This document shows, piece by piece, positions 1 to 6,907 of a stretch of 15,882 nucleotides of DNA. The notes under the pieces are model-generated. The model made no database searches. It had not been told where the DNA came from and saw only the letters and a program-made list of their open reading frames with translations. The position numbers and the translations under genes were made by a program. Position 1 is the stretch's first letter, and every line of letters begins with the position of its first letter. This DNA is from Deltaproteobacteria bacterium (GTDB lineage: Bacteria; Desulfobacterota_E; Deferrimicrobia; Deferrimicrobiales; Deferrimicrobiaceae), in NCBI GenBank assembly GCA_023489025.1, contig JAMDCN010000085.1, positions 1-15,882 on the forward strand, in the 5' to 3' direction.

Positions 1-2
1 GA

Positions 3-860
3 GGAGATGCCGTCCCAGCCCGGGACCTGCTGGACAACCTGCGTTATCTCAAAACGGGGGGAATGGGGAACGTGCAGAGCAAGCGCGGGTGTCCGTTCGG
101 CTGCTCTTACTGCACCTACCCTGGTATCAACGGGTCGGATCTGCGGCTGCGTCCTGCCGAAGCGGTCGCCGAAGAACTCTCCGAAATGGTGCTGCGCTTC
201 GGTATCGACCATGCATTCTTTGTCGATGACATCTTCAACTGGCCACCGGAGCACGCGATGGAGATCTGCGATGCGATCCTCGCGCGGGAGTTGAAGATCT
301 CCTGGTCTTGCTTCGCGACCCCCCTTGGAATGACTCCGGCGCTTGCATCGGCCATGAGGGAAGCTGGATGCCGTGGGGTCGAATTCGGTGCCGATTCGGG
401 ATCTTCCTCGATGCTTGCGTCCCTTCGCAAGCCATTCACCCGGGACCATTTGCGCGGTGCGTCCGAAGCGTGTCGCGGGGCGAGCCTCCCGGACGCGTAT
501 TACCTCATTTTCGGGGGGCCCGGGGAGACGGCGCAGACGATGGCGGAGACATTCGCCCTGTTCGACGAAATCCGCCCGCGGGCGGTGCTTGCGCTGATCG
601 GAGTCCGGATTTACCCGAACACTCCGCTTCATAAGATCGCGCTCGCCGAGGGGATGGTGGATCATGGGGACGACCTGCTGCTTCCGAAGTTTTACATCTC
701 CCCACATCTCGGTGCGGATGTCTTGCTGAAGATCGTCGCGGACCACGCGAAGCGTCGCAGCAATTGGGTGGTCCCCGGGTTGGGCATACGATCGGATCCT
801 GCGCTTCTTTCGGCGCTGCGTCGCCGGGGGCATCGCGGTCCACTTTGGGATATGCTGTGA
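3..860 (+). CDS. B12-dependent-type radical SAM protein (5'-truncated)
   Basis: The reading frame is open to the left edge, so the N-terminus is missing; 285 codons remain. Seen: a radical SAM iron-sulfur motif CPFGCSYC (CxxxCxxC, bases 90-113) directly after a KTGG-MGNVQSKRGC stretch, then VEFGADSGS near base 382 and FGGPGET near base 512. These are usual in radical SAM enzymes that carry an N-terminal cobalamin-binding (Rossmann) domain, and that domain would be the part outside the window. Such enzymes methylate or rearrange unactivated carbons, often on lipids or polyketide-like products. Here it is followed 25 bases later by the next gene of a lipid-type operon, so an acyl product is the likely substrate (inference). 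An internal ATG at base 63 lies just before the cluster, but homology-like sequence continues upstream of it, so it is not the start. Family confident, substrate unknown. Confidence 0.88.
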   Translation, partial: GDAVPARDLLDNLRYLKTGGMGNVQSKRGCPFGCSYCTYPGINGSDLRLRPAEAVAEELSEMVLRFGIDHAFFVDDIFNWPPEHAMEICDAILARELKISWSCFATPLGMTPALASAMREAGCRGVEFGADSGSSSMLASLRKPFTRDHLRGASEACRGASLPDAYYLIFGGPGETAQTMAETFALFDEIRPRAVLALIGVRIYPNTPLHKIALAEGMVDHGDDLLLPKFYISPHLGADVLLKIVADHAKRRSNWVVPGLGIRSDPALLSALRRRGHRGPLWDML

Positions 861-885
861 CCATGCCGTGGAGGGAGGAAATAAG

Positions 886-1455
886 ATGAAAAGAAAGATC
901 TTGCTTTCGGTAGTTCTGTTCGCCGTCCTCTCCGTCCTCTCTACGGTGGGGTATGGCGACGAAGATGTCTACTACGCCCGTTGCAACCTTAAGGTACTGA
1001 AAGACAATTCAATCACATGGATCAATTGGCAGGCCGCTCCGTCGTTCATCCCCGTCGGCACCAAACTGAGGGTGACGCGGGCGGGAAACAGGGCTTCGGT
1101 GGTCAATCCGGCGACGAACGCCGCCTATACGCTCGACATCGGGGCGGATGGCGACGCTTTCCTCGATAAGTTCGTGACGAAGAGGAGGGTGGACATCACC
1201 TCGTTCCCCTCCGATGTCCAGGCGAATATCCGGAACGCCGTTGCGAAGGTCGGGATGACCAAGGAACAGGTGTACATCGCGATGGGGCCGCCGACGAACC
1301 TGGGAAAGAGCAGGACGAACAATATGACGTACGAAAACATCATGGGCGGCGATCTCTGGGTCTATGCGAGGCGTCGATTCGGGAAAGCCATCGGTGTTGC
1401 CTTCGATCCGGGCTCGGGCAGGGTGAACCGGACCGAGGGGATTTGGGGAAAATGA
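886..1455 (+). CDS. Exported protein with SmpA/BamE-like C-terminal part
   Basis: 189 aa with a clear signal peptide: MKRK, then a hydrophobic core to about residue 20, with probable cleavage near Gly-Tyr-Gly/Asp at residues 23-25. There is no lipobox Cys, so it should be a soluble periplasmic protein. The C-terminal half carries VGMTKEQVYIAMGPP followed by a LWVYARRRFG strand region. This is the helix-then-strand pattern of SmpA/OmlA (BamE)-like domains, which often sit in envelope proteins. An in-frame GTG at 868 exists, but GAGGGAGG at 871-878 stands at good distance from the ATG at 886, which fixes the start. Its stop overlaps the start of the FabG-type gene (ATGA), so the two are translationally coupled. 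It may bind or ferry the lipid product in the periplasm; this is inference from context only. Confidence 0.72.
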   Translation: MKRKILLSVVLFAVLSVLSTVGYGDEDVYYARCNLKVLKDNSITWINWQAAPSFIPVGTKLRVTRAGNRASVVNPATNAAYTLDIGADGDAFLDKFVTKRRVDITSFPSDVQANIRNAVAKVGMTKEQVYIAMGPPTNLGKSRTNNMTYENIMGGDLWVYARRRFGKAIGVAFDPGSGRVNRTEGIWGK

Positions 1456-2192
1456 CAGCGGTGCCGGGCCGTGTAATCCTCGTCACCGGTGGGAGCCGGG
1501 GGATCGGACGAGCCGTCGCTCTTGCTTTTTCATCCCCGGGCGACGCGGTGGTCGTAAATTATCGGAATGACCGCGACGCTGCATCCGAAACCGTCGCGGA
1601 GATCCGCCGACAAGGCGCGGAGGCCGAGTCGTTTCAGGCGGACGTCGCCGAGCATGAGCAGGTCCGGTCGATGATTGAAGCGGTGGTCGCGCGGTTCGGG
1701 CGGATCGACGTGCTCGTCAACAACGCCGGGGGGAACCGGGACGGATATCTGGCCATGATGTCCCTGGATGACTGGAACTCGGTGATCGACGTCAACCTGA
1801 AAGGGGTTTTCCATTGCTGCAAGACGGTCGCGCGCATTATGATGGCCGAGCGGCGTGGAGCGATCGTCAACGTTTCCTCGCTCAGCGGGATTACCGGTCT
1901 CCCGGGCCAGACGAACTACGCGGCGGCGAAGGGCGGGGTCAACGCCTTTACCCGGGCGCTTGCGCAGGAACTTGCTCCCTTCGGGATCCGGGTGAATGCG
2001 GTCGCCCCGGGCCTGGTGGAAACCGATCCGGTCTCCTCGATGCCTCCCGAACATCGGGAGGCGCTCCTTCGGAATATTCCGATGCGGAGGATGGGCACAC
2101 CCGAGGAGGTGGCGGCGGTCGTCCGTTTCCTCGCCTCGGACGATGCGTCGTATGTTACCGGCGAGATCATCAAGGTGACGGGGGGTATCTGA
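1452..2192 (+). CDS. FabG-type 3-oxoacyl-ACP reductase (SDR)
   Basis: 246 aa, the usual FabG length. It is a short-chain dehydrogenase expected to reduce 3-oxoacyl-ACP to 3-hydroxyacyl-ACP with NADPH in the cytoplasm. Seen: cofactor motif TGGSRGIG (residues 12-19), NNAG (90-93), structural/catalytic Asn115, catalytic Ser143, Tyr156 and Lys160 in normal spacing, and a C-terminal YVTGEIIKVTGGI. The ATG at 1452 overlaps the previous stop; an in-frame TTG at 1443 is less likely, since the ATG gives the standard FabG N-terminus. Followed after 15 bases by an acyl carrier protein and then a dehydratase, so it is probably a pathway-specific ketoreductase rather than the housekeeping fabG. I therefore leave the symbol empty. 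Confidence 0.93.
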   Translation: MTAVPGRVILVTGGSRGIGRAVALAFSSPGDAVVVNYRNDRDAASETVAEIRRQGAEAESFQADVAEHEQVRSMIEAVVARFGRIDVLVNNAGGNRDGYLAMMSLDDWNSVIDVNLKGVFHCCKTVARIMMAERRGAIVNVSSLSGITGLPGQTNYAAAKGGVNAFTRALAQELAPFGIRVNAVAPGLVETDPVSSMPPEHREALLRNIPMRRMGTPEEVAAVVRFLASDDASYVTGEIIKVTGGI

Positions 2193-2193
2193 C

Positions 2194-2199
2194 AGGAAG
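2194..2199 (+). promoter_or_regulatory. Ribosome binding site deciding the ACP start
   Basis: AGGAAG ends 8 bases before the GTG at 2208. The upstream in-frame GTG at 2199 overlaps this motif and so has no usable spacing. This favours 2208 as the start codon. Confidence 0.6.
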
Positions 2200-2207
2200 T
2201 GGATGAA

Positions 2208-2456
2208 GTGAAGAAAAAGATCCGGAAAATCTTGTCTGTTCGCCTGAAACTGGCGGCGGCGGTCGAGAAGATCGGCGATGACACGCCGCTGTTCGGGCCT
2301 GACAGCCTCGGGCTCGACTCGATCGACGCGCTCGAACTGGTGCTCGGCCTCCAGAAGGAGTTCGGCGTCGTCATCGAGGACCGGGCCGTGGCTGTGAAGG
2401 TTCTTGCGTCCATCAACGCGATCGCGGAGTACGTGGAGTCCCAGGGGAAGGGGTAG
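2208..2456 (+). CDS. Acyl carrier protein
   Basis: 82 aa, typical ACP size, acidic in its second half. The phosphopantetheine attachment site is visible as GLDSIDALEL, with Ser38 as the modified residue. The usual helix II follows (ALELVLGLQKEFGV). GTG start chosen from the ribosome binding site at 2194-2199. It carries the growing chain as a thioester for the neighbouring ketoreductase and dehydratase. The motif has Ile after the Ser (DSID) where housekeeping ACPs usually have Leu (DSLD), and it sits in an operon of tailoring enzymes, so it is likely a dedicated ACP. Only 4 bases separate its stop from the dehydratase start. Confidence 0.9.
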   Translation: MKKKIRKILSVRLKLAAAVEKIGDDTPLFGPDSLGLDSIDALELVLGLQKEFGVVIEDRAVAVKVLASINAIAEYVESQGKG

Positions 2457-2460
2457 GCCA

Positions 2461-2862
2461 TTGGGCAGGGATCCGCTTTCGCATCTTCCGCACGGGCTTT
2501 CGTTCCGGTTCCTCGACCGGGTGCTGGAGTTCTCCGGGGAAGACAGCGTAGCGACCTTGAAAAATGTAACGGCAGATGACCCGTTCCTTGCTGGCCACTT
2601 CCCCGGGAATCCGGTCCTTCCGGGTGTGATCGTCATCGAGGCGATGGCGCAAACCGCGGGGCTCTTGCTCCCGCCGGGATCCATGGCGCTCCTGGCGCAG
2701 GTTCGGGAAGCCCGGTTTCGCCGCCCCGTTGTTCCCGGGGACCAGCTCCGTTTTTTTGCCCATCGACAGGCGAGGCTGGGCGACATCCACCGTTTTGCCG
2801 TCCGCGCCGTCGTGGAAGGAGAGGTCGTCGCCGAGGGGGAGCTGGACCTTGCGTGTCGTTAG
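2461..2862 (+). CDS. FabZ-type 3-hydroxyacyl-ACP dehydratase
   Basis: 133 aa hotdog-fold protein. Seen: LPHG near residues 9-12, FLDRVLE (17-23), then the FabZ signature GHFPGNPVLPG (45-55) with catalytic His46, and VIEAMAQTAG with catalytic Glu60. It should dehydrate 3-hydroxyacyl-ACP to trans-2-enoyl-ACP in the cytoplasm. There is no ATG in frame at the expected place. TTG at 2461 gives a full-length FabZ-like N-terminus, with AAGGGG about 7 bases before it inside the ACP stop region. Frames opening further upstream overlap the ACP gene. With the FabG-type and ACP genes it forms a minimal beta-carbon processing set. No enoyl reductase is in the window, so double bonds could be kept in the product (inference). 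Confidence 0.9.
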   Translation: MGRDPLSHLPHGLSFRFLDRVLEFSGEDSVATLKNVTADDPFLAGHFPGNPVLPGVIVIEAMAQTAGLLLPPGSMALLAQVREARFRRPVVPGDQLRFFAHRQARLGDIHRFAVRAVVEGEVVAEGELDLACR

Positions 2863-2900
2863 AAACCATCCCTCCAAATCCACTTGCGTGAGAGGAAACG

Positions 2901-3440
2901 ATGGCCGGTAAAACCGCGCGTCGTATGATCCAAACGGGAACGATTCTGTCGATCTTGTTCTTGCTCGCTGGGTGCGCTCACACCTGGAGCCCGAAACAGG
3001 CTCCTCCAGTGCCGATGAATTCAGTTGGCCCGTTGGGCCCCGGTCTCTCTGTCCACCTCGTCAACGACCAGCCTTTGACTACACCGCAGCTGTTCGCGGC
3101 ATTAGGCGGGCACACACACTTCGCTAATTACAACGAGTGGACGGACTTCTTCATCCGGTACTGGGGAGAGGAGCTGATGAAACGGGGTGTTGCCGTCGGC
3201 CCACAGAGCAGGAACTCGATCTCCGTGAAGTTGGACGATTTCCGGTACTACCAGGGGTTCGCCAAGCTCAGGACCAACATGAAGATTCACCTCTCAAGTT
3301 CGGACAACACGTGGAGGAAGGACATCGAGGAGACGGACACATCAGGGTGGAGCATGGGTAGGGCCTTTGGGAGCGTCATTTACCACACGGTGGAAAAGTT
3401 AATGCGGGACCCGGAAGTACTCGGTCGGATGAAGCCGTAA
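2901..3440 (+). CDS. Outer-membrane-type lipoprotein, unknown function
   Basis: 179 aa. The N-terminus MAGKTARR is followed by a hydrophobic stretch and a lipobox LLAGC with Cys25, so this should be a lipoprotein; the residue after Cys is Ala, not an Asp retention signal, which suits the outer membrane. The mature part begins with a Pro-rich linker, then a roughly 140-residue mixed domain. That domain contains DDFRYYQGFAKLRTNMKIHL and a C-terminal helix VIYHTVEKLMRDPEVLG. It recalls small lipoproteins that bind lipids or assembly partners, but I do not recognise the family. Start supported by AGAGG at 2891-2895. Position between the FAS-like genes and the methyltransferase/exporter suggests a role in moving or anchoring the product. 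Base composition is less GC-rich than its neighbours. Confidence 0.7.
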   Translation: MAGKTARRMIQTGTILSILFLLAGCAHTWSPKQAPPVPMNSVGPLGPGLSVHLVNDQPLTTPQLFAALGGHTHFANYNEWTDFFIRYWGEELMKRGVAVGPQSRNSISVKLDDFRYYQGFAKLRTNMKIHLSSSDNTWRKDIEETDTSGWSMGRAFGSVIYHTVEKLMRDPEVLGRMKP

Positions 3441-3550
3441 CATGAAGAAATGTTTATGAAAATACCTTTTCCCATCGGAGCGTTTTTCCTCTTTCATTCT
3501 TTTGCGGTACCCGCGACCCGGCTCCGGGAGAGCCTCACGATGTCCCGAGG

Positions 3551-4396
3551 ATGATGAAGGCAGTCCCCTGTGCTCTGTGCGGGGAGAATGAGCCGAAACC
3601 GATTGCGACATCGAATGTTTTCCGGATCGTCCGGTGTCGCCGTTGTGGCCTCGTATATGTGAACCCGCGCCCGCTCGTGGAGGATATTCGTCCCCTTTAC
3701 GCAAATTATCACGCACGCGGGGGTGGCGATGAGCGTTCTTGGGATCGAATGATGCTCGGTGTATTTCAGGAGTCGGCGGATCTGCTGGCTCACACCCCCA
3801 ACGACCACGGTTCCGGCCGAATTCTGGATGTTGGGTGCGGATACGGCGGATTCATCGACATGATGCGATCTCGTGGTTGGAATGCGGAGGGGGTAGATCC
3901 GTCTCCTGCTCCCATCGCTGCAGCGGCGGGGAAGGGACTCTCGGTACGGTTGGGGACATTGGAAGATCTTGATGCGCCGAAAGGATATTACTCCGCGGTT
4001 ACCATGTTCTACGTCCTTGAGCATTTACCGGACCCGATAGGGGCTTTACGGAAGGTTTCCGGGATTCTCTCGCCGGGGGGGATATTGCTGGTCCGTGTCC
4101 CTCACACGACCCCCATCGTCCGGATGCTTTCTCCCTTCGGCTTCGGTACATCGCTCTACGACGCCCCGTACCATCTTTATGATTATTCCCCTTCTGTCCT
4201 CCAGAGGATGCTGAAGGAGGCGGGTTTCGTGGCAACGCGCACGTTTCCAGGAAAACCGACCCGTCCATCCCGCTTCGGCCCGTTCGTCGCTTCGGTTCTC
4301 TTCGGGGCTGTTGCGAGAGCGCTATATGCGGTCAGTGGCGGCAGGTTCCTCCTTCCCGGAGTAAGCAAGACCACCATCGCGCGAAAGCCCGACTGA
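3551..4396 (+). CDS. Class I SAM methyltransferase with N-terminal zinc knuckle
   Basis: 281 aa. Residues 7-10 (CALC) and 29-32 (CRRCG) form a CxxC...CxxC zinc knuckle followed by LVYVNPRP, an arrangement common in one branch of class I methyltransferases found in sugar and secondary-product clusters. SAM-binding motif I is LDVGCGYGGF (92-101), with an acidic GVDPS at the end of strand 2 and FYVLEHLPDP (motif IV region). Substrate is not predictable: an acyl head, a sugar or an aromatic ring are all possible. Two adjacent ATGs occur at 3551 and 3554, and GAGG touches the first, so 3554 is a fair alternative. A 110-base spacer precedes the gene, the largest inside this operon. Its stop abuts the exporter start (TGAATG), indicating coupling. 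Confidence 0.86.
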   Translation: MMKAVPCALCGENEPKPIATSNVFRIVRCRRCGLVYVNPRPLVEDIRPLYANYHARGGGDERSWDRMMLGVFQESADLLAHTPNDHGSGRILDVGCGYGGFIDMMRSRGWNAEGVDPSPAPIAAAAGKGLSVRLGTLEDLDAPKGYYSAVTMFYVLEHLPDPIGALRKVSGILSPGGILLVRVPHTTPIVRMLSPFGFGTSLYDAPYHLYDYSPSVLQRMLKEAGFVATRTFPGKPTRPSRFGPFVASVLFGAVARALYAVSGGRFLLPGVSKTTIARKPD

Positions 4397-6907
4397 ATGG
4401 TGACTCGTGCTCTTCTCGCGCTGGCTCGCGCGATCGATGCCGGCCCAAGGAAGATCGTTGTCGCCTGCCTGCTCGCAGCCGCTCTTTCCGCGATTGTCGT
4501 GGCCCGCATGCCGATCAGGACGGATCTGTTGGACGCCCTTCCGGAGGGGAACCCGACAATCCGCGCATTTCGGGAGTTCCTCGATGATTTCGGGATGATG
4601 GACGGCCTGGTCCTGGTGGTATCGTCCCGCGATCCGTCCCCGGAGGGCCTGATCACGGCGGTGGAGGCGGTTGGAGAGGCGCTTTCCGTTTCCCCCCTGA
4701 TCGCATCGGTCGACTACAACCTCATACGCTCAGGGGGCGGGCTCGTTGCAAAGCATTTCCAGGTCTACCTTGATGGACCGGCGGTTGCCCAACTCTCGGA
4801 GCGACTGTCCCCGGAGGGGATTCATCGGCAGATCCGGAGGAACCTGGAGGCGCTCCTGGCTCCGCTGGCTTCTCCGGTGGATGCGGACTTGATCTCCCGC
4901 GATCCGTTGAACCTCCGGGAGATTGTCCGGGGGAGCCTGCTCCGGCGGGCGGTTCCAAGGGGGCTTGACCTGTCTACGGGCTATTACATGGACGCGGACA
5001 GAACGTTCGTCCTCGTAATGGCGCGACCGAAGGGGTCCGCGCGGGATATGGCCTTCGTCGGGAAACTGTACCGGGAGGTGGCCGGGATCGCGGCGAAGGT
5101 CTCCGACGAGGCAGGGCCGGAGAGTGAGGTCCAGGTGAGGCTGGCCGGGGGGTACGCGCGTGCCGCGGAGGCGTCCGCCACGATCTGGCGGGACATGGTG
5201 TTTTCCTTCTGCACCTCTTTCGTTCTCGTCCTGTTGCTCATTTATTTGGCGTTCCGCCCGCCTCTCGTCATCCTTGGCGCCATCGTCCTGACGCTGTTCA
5301 CCGCCCTCTCGTGGACGCTTCTATTCGCTTACCTGCTGTACGGGGGCCTGAACATCGTTACCAGCATTGTCGCCGCGATGCTCATCGGCCTGTACGTCGA
5401 TTACATGATCCACATCTATCACCGGTTCGACGAGGAATTGCATCAGGGAAGATCACCCTTGCAGGCTTTGGAGACTACCTTCTCCGGGACGGGAAAAGCG
5501 CTCCTCAGCAGCTCGACGACAAGCTCCGTCGCCTTCTTCTCCGTGGTCGTGACCAGTTTCCGAGGTCTCCATGAGCTCGGGGTGGTGGCAGGGTTCGGTG
5601 TCCTGCTCTGCCTGCTCTCCACGTTCCTCGTGATGGGTTCCCTCCTCTCCTGGCTGGCGAAGGCTTCCCCGTCTCGTCTCGCGGCGGGGCGCCCCGGCGG
5701 TATCCGGACGGGATGGGCGGAGAGGCTCGTCGAAAAGCGAGGCGGTGCCGTAGCGGCCGTTTTCTCGGTGCTTCTCCTGCTGGCGATCGCGGGAGCCGCG
5801 CGCTCCCGATTCGACGCAAGCATCGACGCCGTCGGTCTCAAGAACAGCACGGTCCAGACGGTCGAGCGGGCGATCGAGGAGAAGGTCGGGAGGAGAGGCG
5901 AGCCGCTCTTTCTCGTGGCGCGGGCGAGCAACGACGAACGTCTCGCCGGGGATTTCGACACCCTCGATCGGTGGGGAGAGCGATGGCGGAGGACCGGGGT
6001 GGTGGGAACATTTTCCTCTCCCGCGATGTTGGTGCCCCCTCCGTATCATCAGATGGAGTCCCTGAAGTTACTCACCGCTGCCGGTCTTCCGGGACGGTAC
6101 GCCGGTCCCGATCTCGAGAAGACGATCCGTCGGGAAATGGAGATGCAGGGAATGGTGCCGGGGGATGATCTTTCCCCATACGCCTCCGGTATCGCCGGCG
6201 CCATTGCCCGGGAAGGGACCGTGGACCTGGCCGAGCTCGCCCGGTCGGGAGACCCGCGAGCGTCTTACTTCTACAACAAATCCCGAACTGCGATCGCTGC
6301 CCACATGACCCCTCCCGGTCCCCGGTGGGAACGACAGGCGCTATCCGCCATGAAGGATGACGTGCACGCGATGGGTCCGGACTTCGTCCTGACCGGTCCG
6401 GCGCTGATCTTCGAGGAAATCCGTTCCTCCATCCTATGGGAGAGCGCTCTTGCCGTCCTCATATCGTTCGCCGCAAATTGGATCATCGTGTGGCTTCACT
6501 TCCGGCGCCTCCGCAACGTGGCGCTGGTGATGGTACCGGTGACGGCGGGAGCGATACTCACCGGGGGCACGATGGGGGCGATCGGCATCCCCTTCAATTT
6601 TTTCAACGTGGCGGGGATCGCACTCGTCTTCGGGTTCGGGGTCGATTATGGAATCTATATGATGCAGGCCCACAGGGACGGCCCGGGAGGGAGCGGTGCG
6701 GAGGCGCTCCACCGGACGGGGGGGAGCATCATGCTCTGCGCGGTCACCACGGTGGCATCGTGCGGCAGCCTCATCACTTCGAATTACCGGGGGCTGGCGT
6801 CGATCGGTGCAGTGCTGTGCCTCGGGGCGGCGTTCTGCCTTCTCTCCACGGTCCTCCTGCTTCCTTGCCTGCTCCGGTACGCCGATCGCCCGGGGAGGCA
6901 ACCATGA
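4397..6907 (+). CDS. MMPL/RND family lipid exporter
   Basis: 836 aa inner-membrane protein with two homologous halves. Each half has one membrane segment, a large periplasmic loop (about residues 40-265 and 470-685), then five membrane segments. TM1 is near 20-37, TM2-6 near 267-430, TM7 near 452-468 and TM8-12 near 684-830. Both halves keep an Asp-Tyr pair in a Gly-rich helix: LYVDYMIHIYHRF (Asp335-Tyr336) and FGVDYGIYMM (Asp750-Tyr751). Such DY pairs are the proton-relay residues of MmpL-type transporters, so energy coupling looks intact. MMPL proteins move lipids or hydrophobic pigments across the inner membrane, and aryl-polyene loci carry one. It starts directly after the methyltransferase stop without a clear own ribosome site and overlaps the next gene by ATGA. 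Most likely exports the product of this operon. Confidence 0.92.
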   Translation: MVTRALLALARAIDAGPRKIVVACLLAAALSAIVVARMPIRTDLLDALPEGNPTIRAFREFLDDFGMMDGLVLVVSSRDPSPEGLITAVEAVGEALSVSPLIASVDYNLIRSGGGLVAKHFQVYLDGPAVAQLSERLSPEGIHRQIRRNLEALLAPLASPVDADLISRDPLNLREIVRGSLLRRAVPRGLDLSTGYYMDADRTFVLVMARPKGSARDMAFVGKLYREVAGIAAKVSDEAGPESEVQVRLAGGYARAAEASATIWRDMVFSFCTSFVLVLLLIYLAFRPPLVILGAIVLTLFTALSWTLLFAYLLYGGLNIVTSIVAAMLIGLYVDYMIHIYHRFDEELHQGRSPLQALETTFSGTGKALLSSSTTSSVAFFSVVVTSFRGLHELGVVAGFGVLLCLLSTFLVMGSLLSWLAKASPSRLAAGRPGGIRTGWAERLVEKRGGAVAAVFSVLLLLAIAGAARSRFDASIDAVGLKNSTVQTVERAIEEKVGRRGEPLFLVARASNDERLAGDFDTLDRWGERWRRTGVVGTFSSPAMLVPPPYHQMESLKLLTAAGLPGRYAGPDLEKTIRREMEMQGMVPGDDLSPYASGIAGAIAREGTVDLAELARSGDPRASYFYNKSRTAIAAHMTPPGPRWERQALSAMKDDVHAMGPDFVLTGPALIFEEIRSSILWESALAVLISFAANWIIVWLHFRRLRNVALVMVPVTAGAILTGGTMGAIGIPFNFFNVAGIALVFGFGVDYGIYMMQAHRDGPGGSGAEALHRTGGSIMLCAVTTVASCGSLITSNYRGLASIGAVLCLGAAFCLLSTVLLLPCLLRYADRPGRQP

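Noticed and set aside
1530..2786. Antisense open frame of about 418 codons over the FabG, ACP and FabZ genes
   Set aside because: No start signal or family sequence; it is the shadow of three well-supported plus-strand genes.
3520..3536. Small hairpin GGCTC/GAGCC before the methyltransferase as a terminator
   Set aside because: Only five base pairs and no T-tract; the genes on both sides point the same way and look like one operon.
6436..6903. Upstream extension of the CrtI-like frame
   Set aside because: It lies wholly inside the exporter gene in another frame and is low-complexity Arg/Gly/His. The FAD motif starts just after ATG 6904, which has a good ribosome site.
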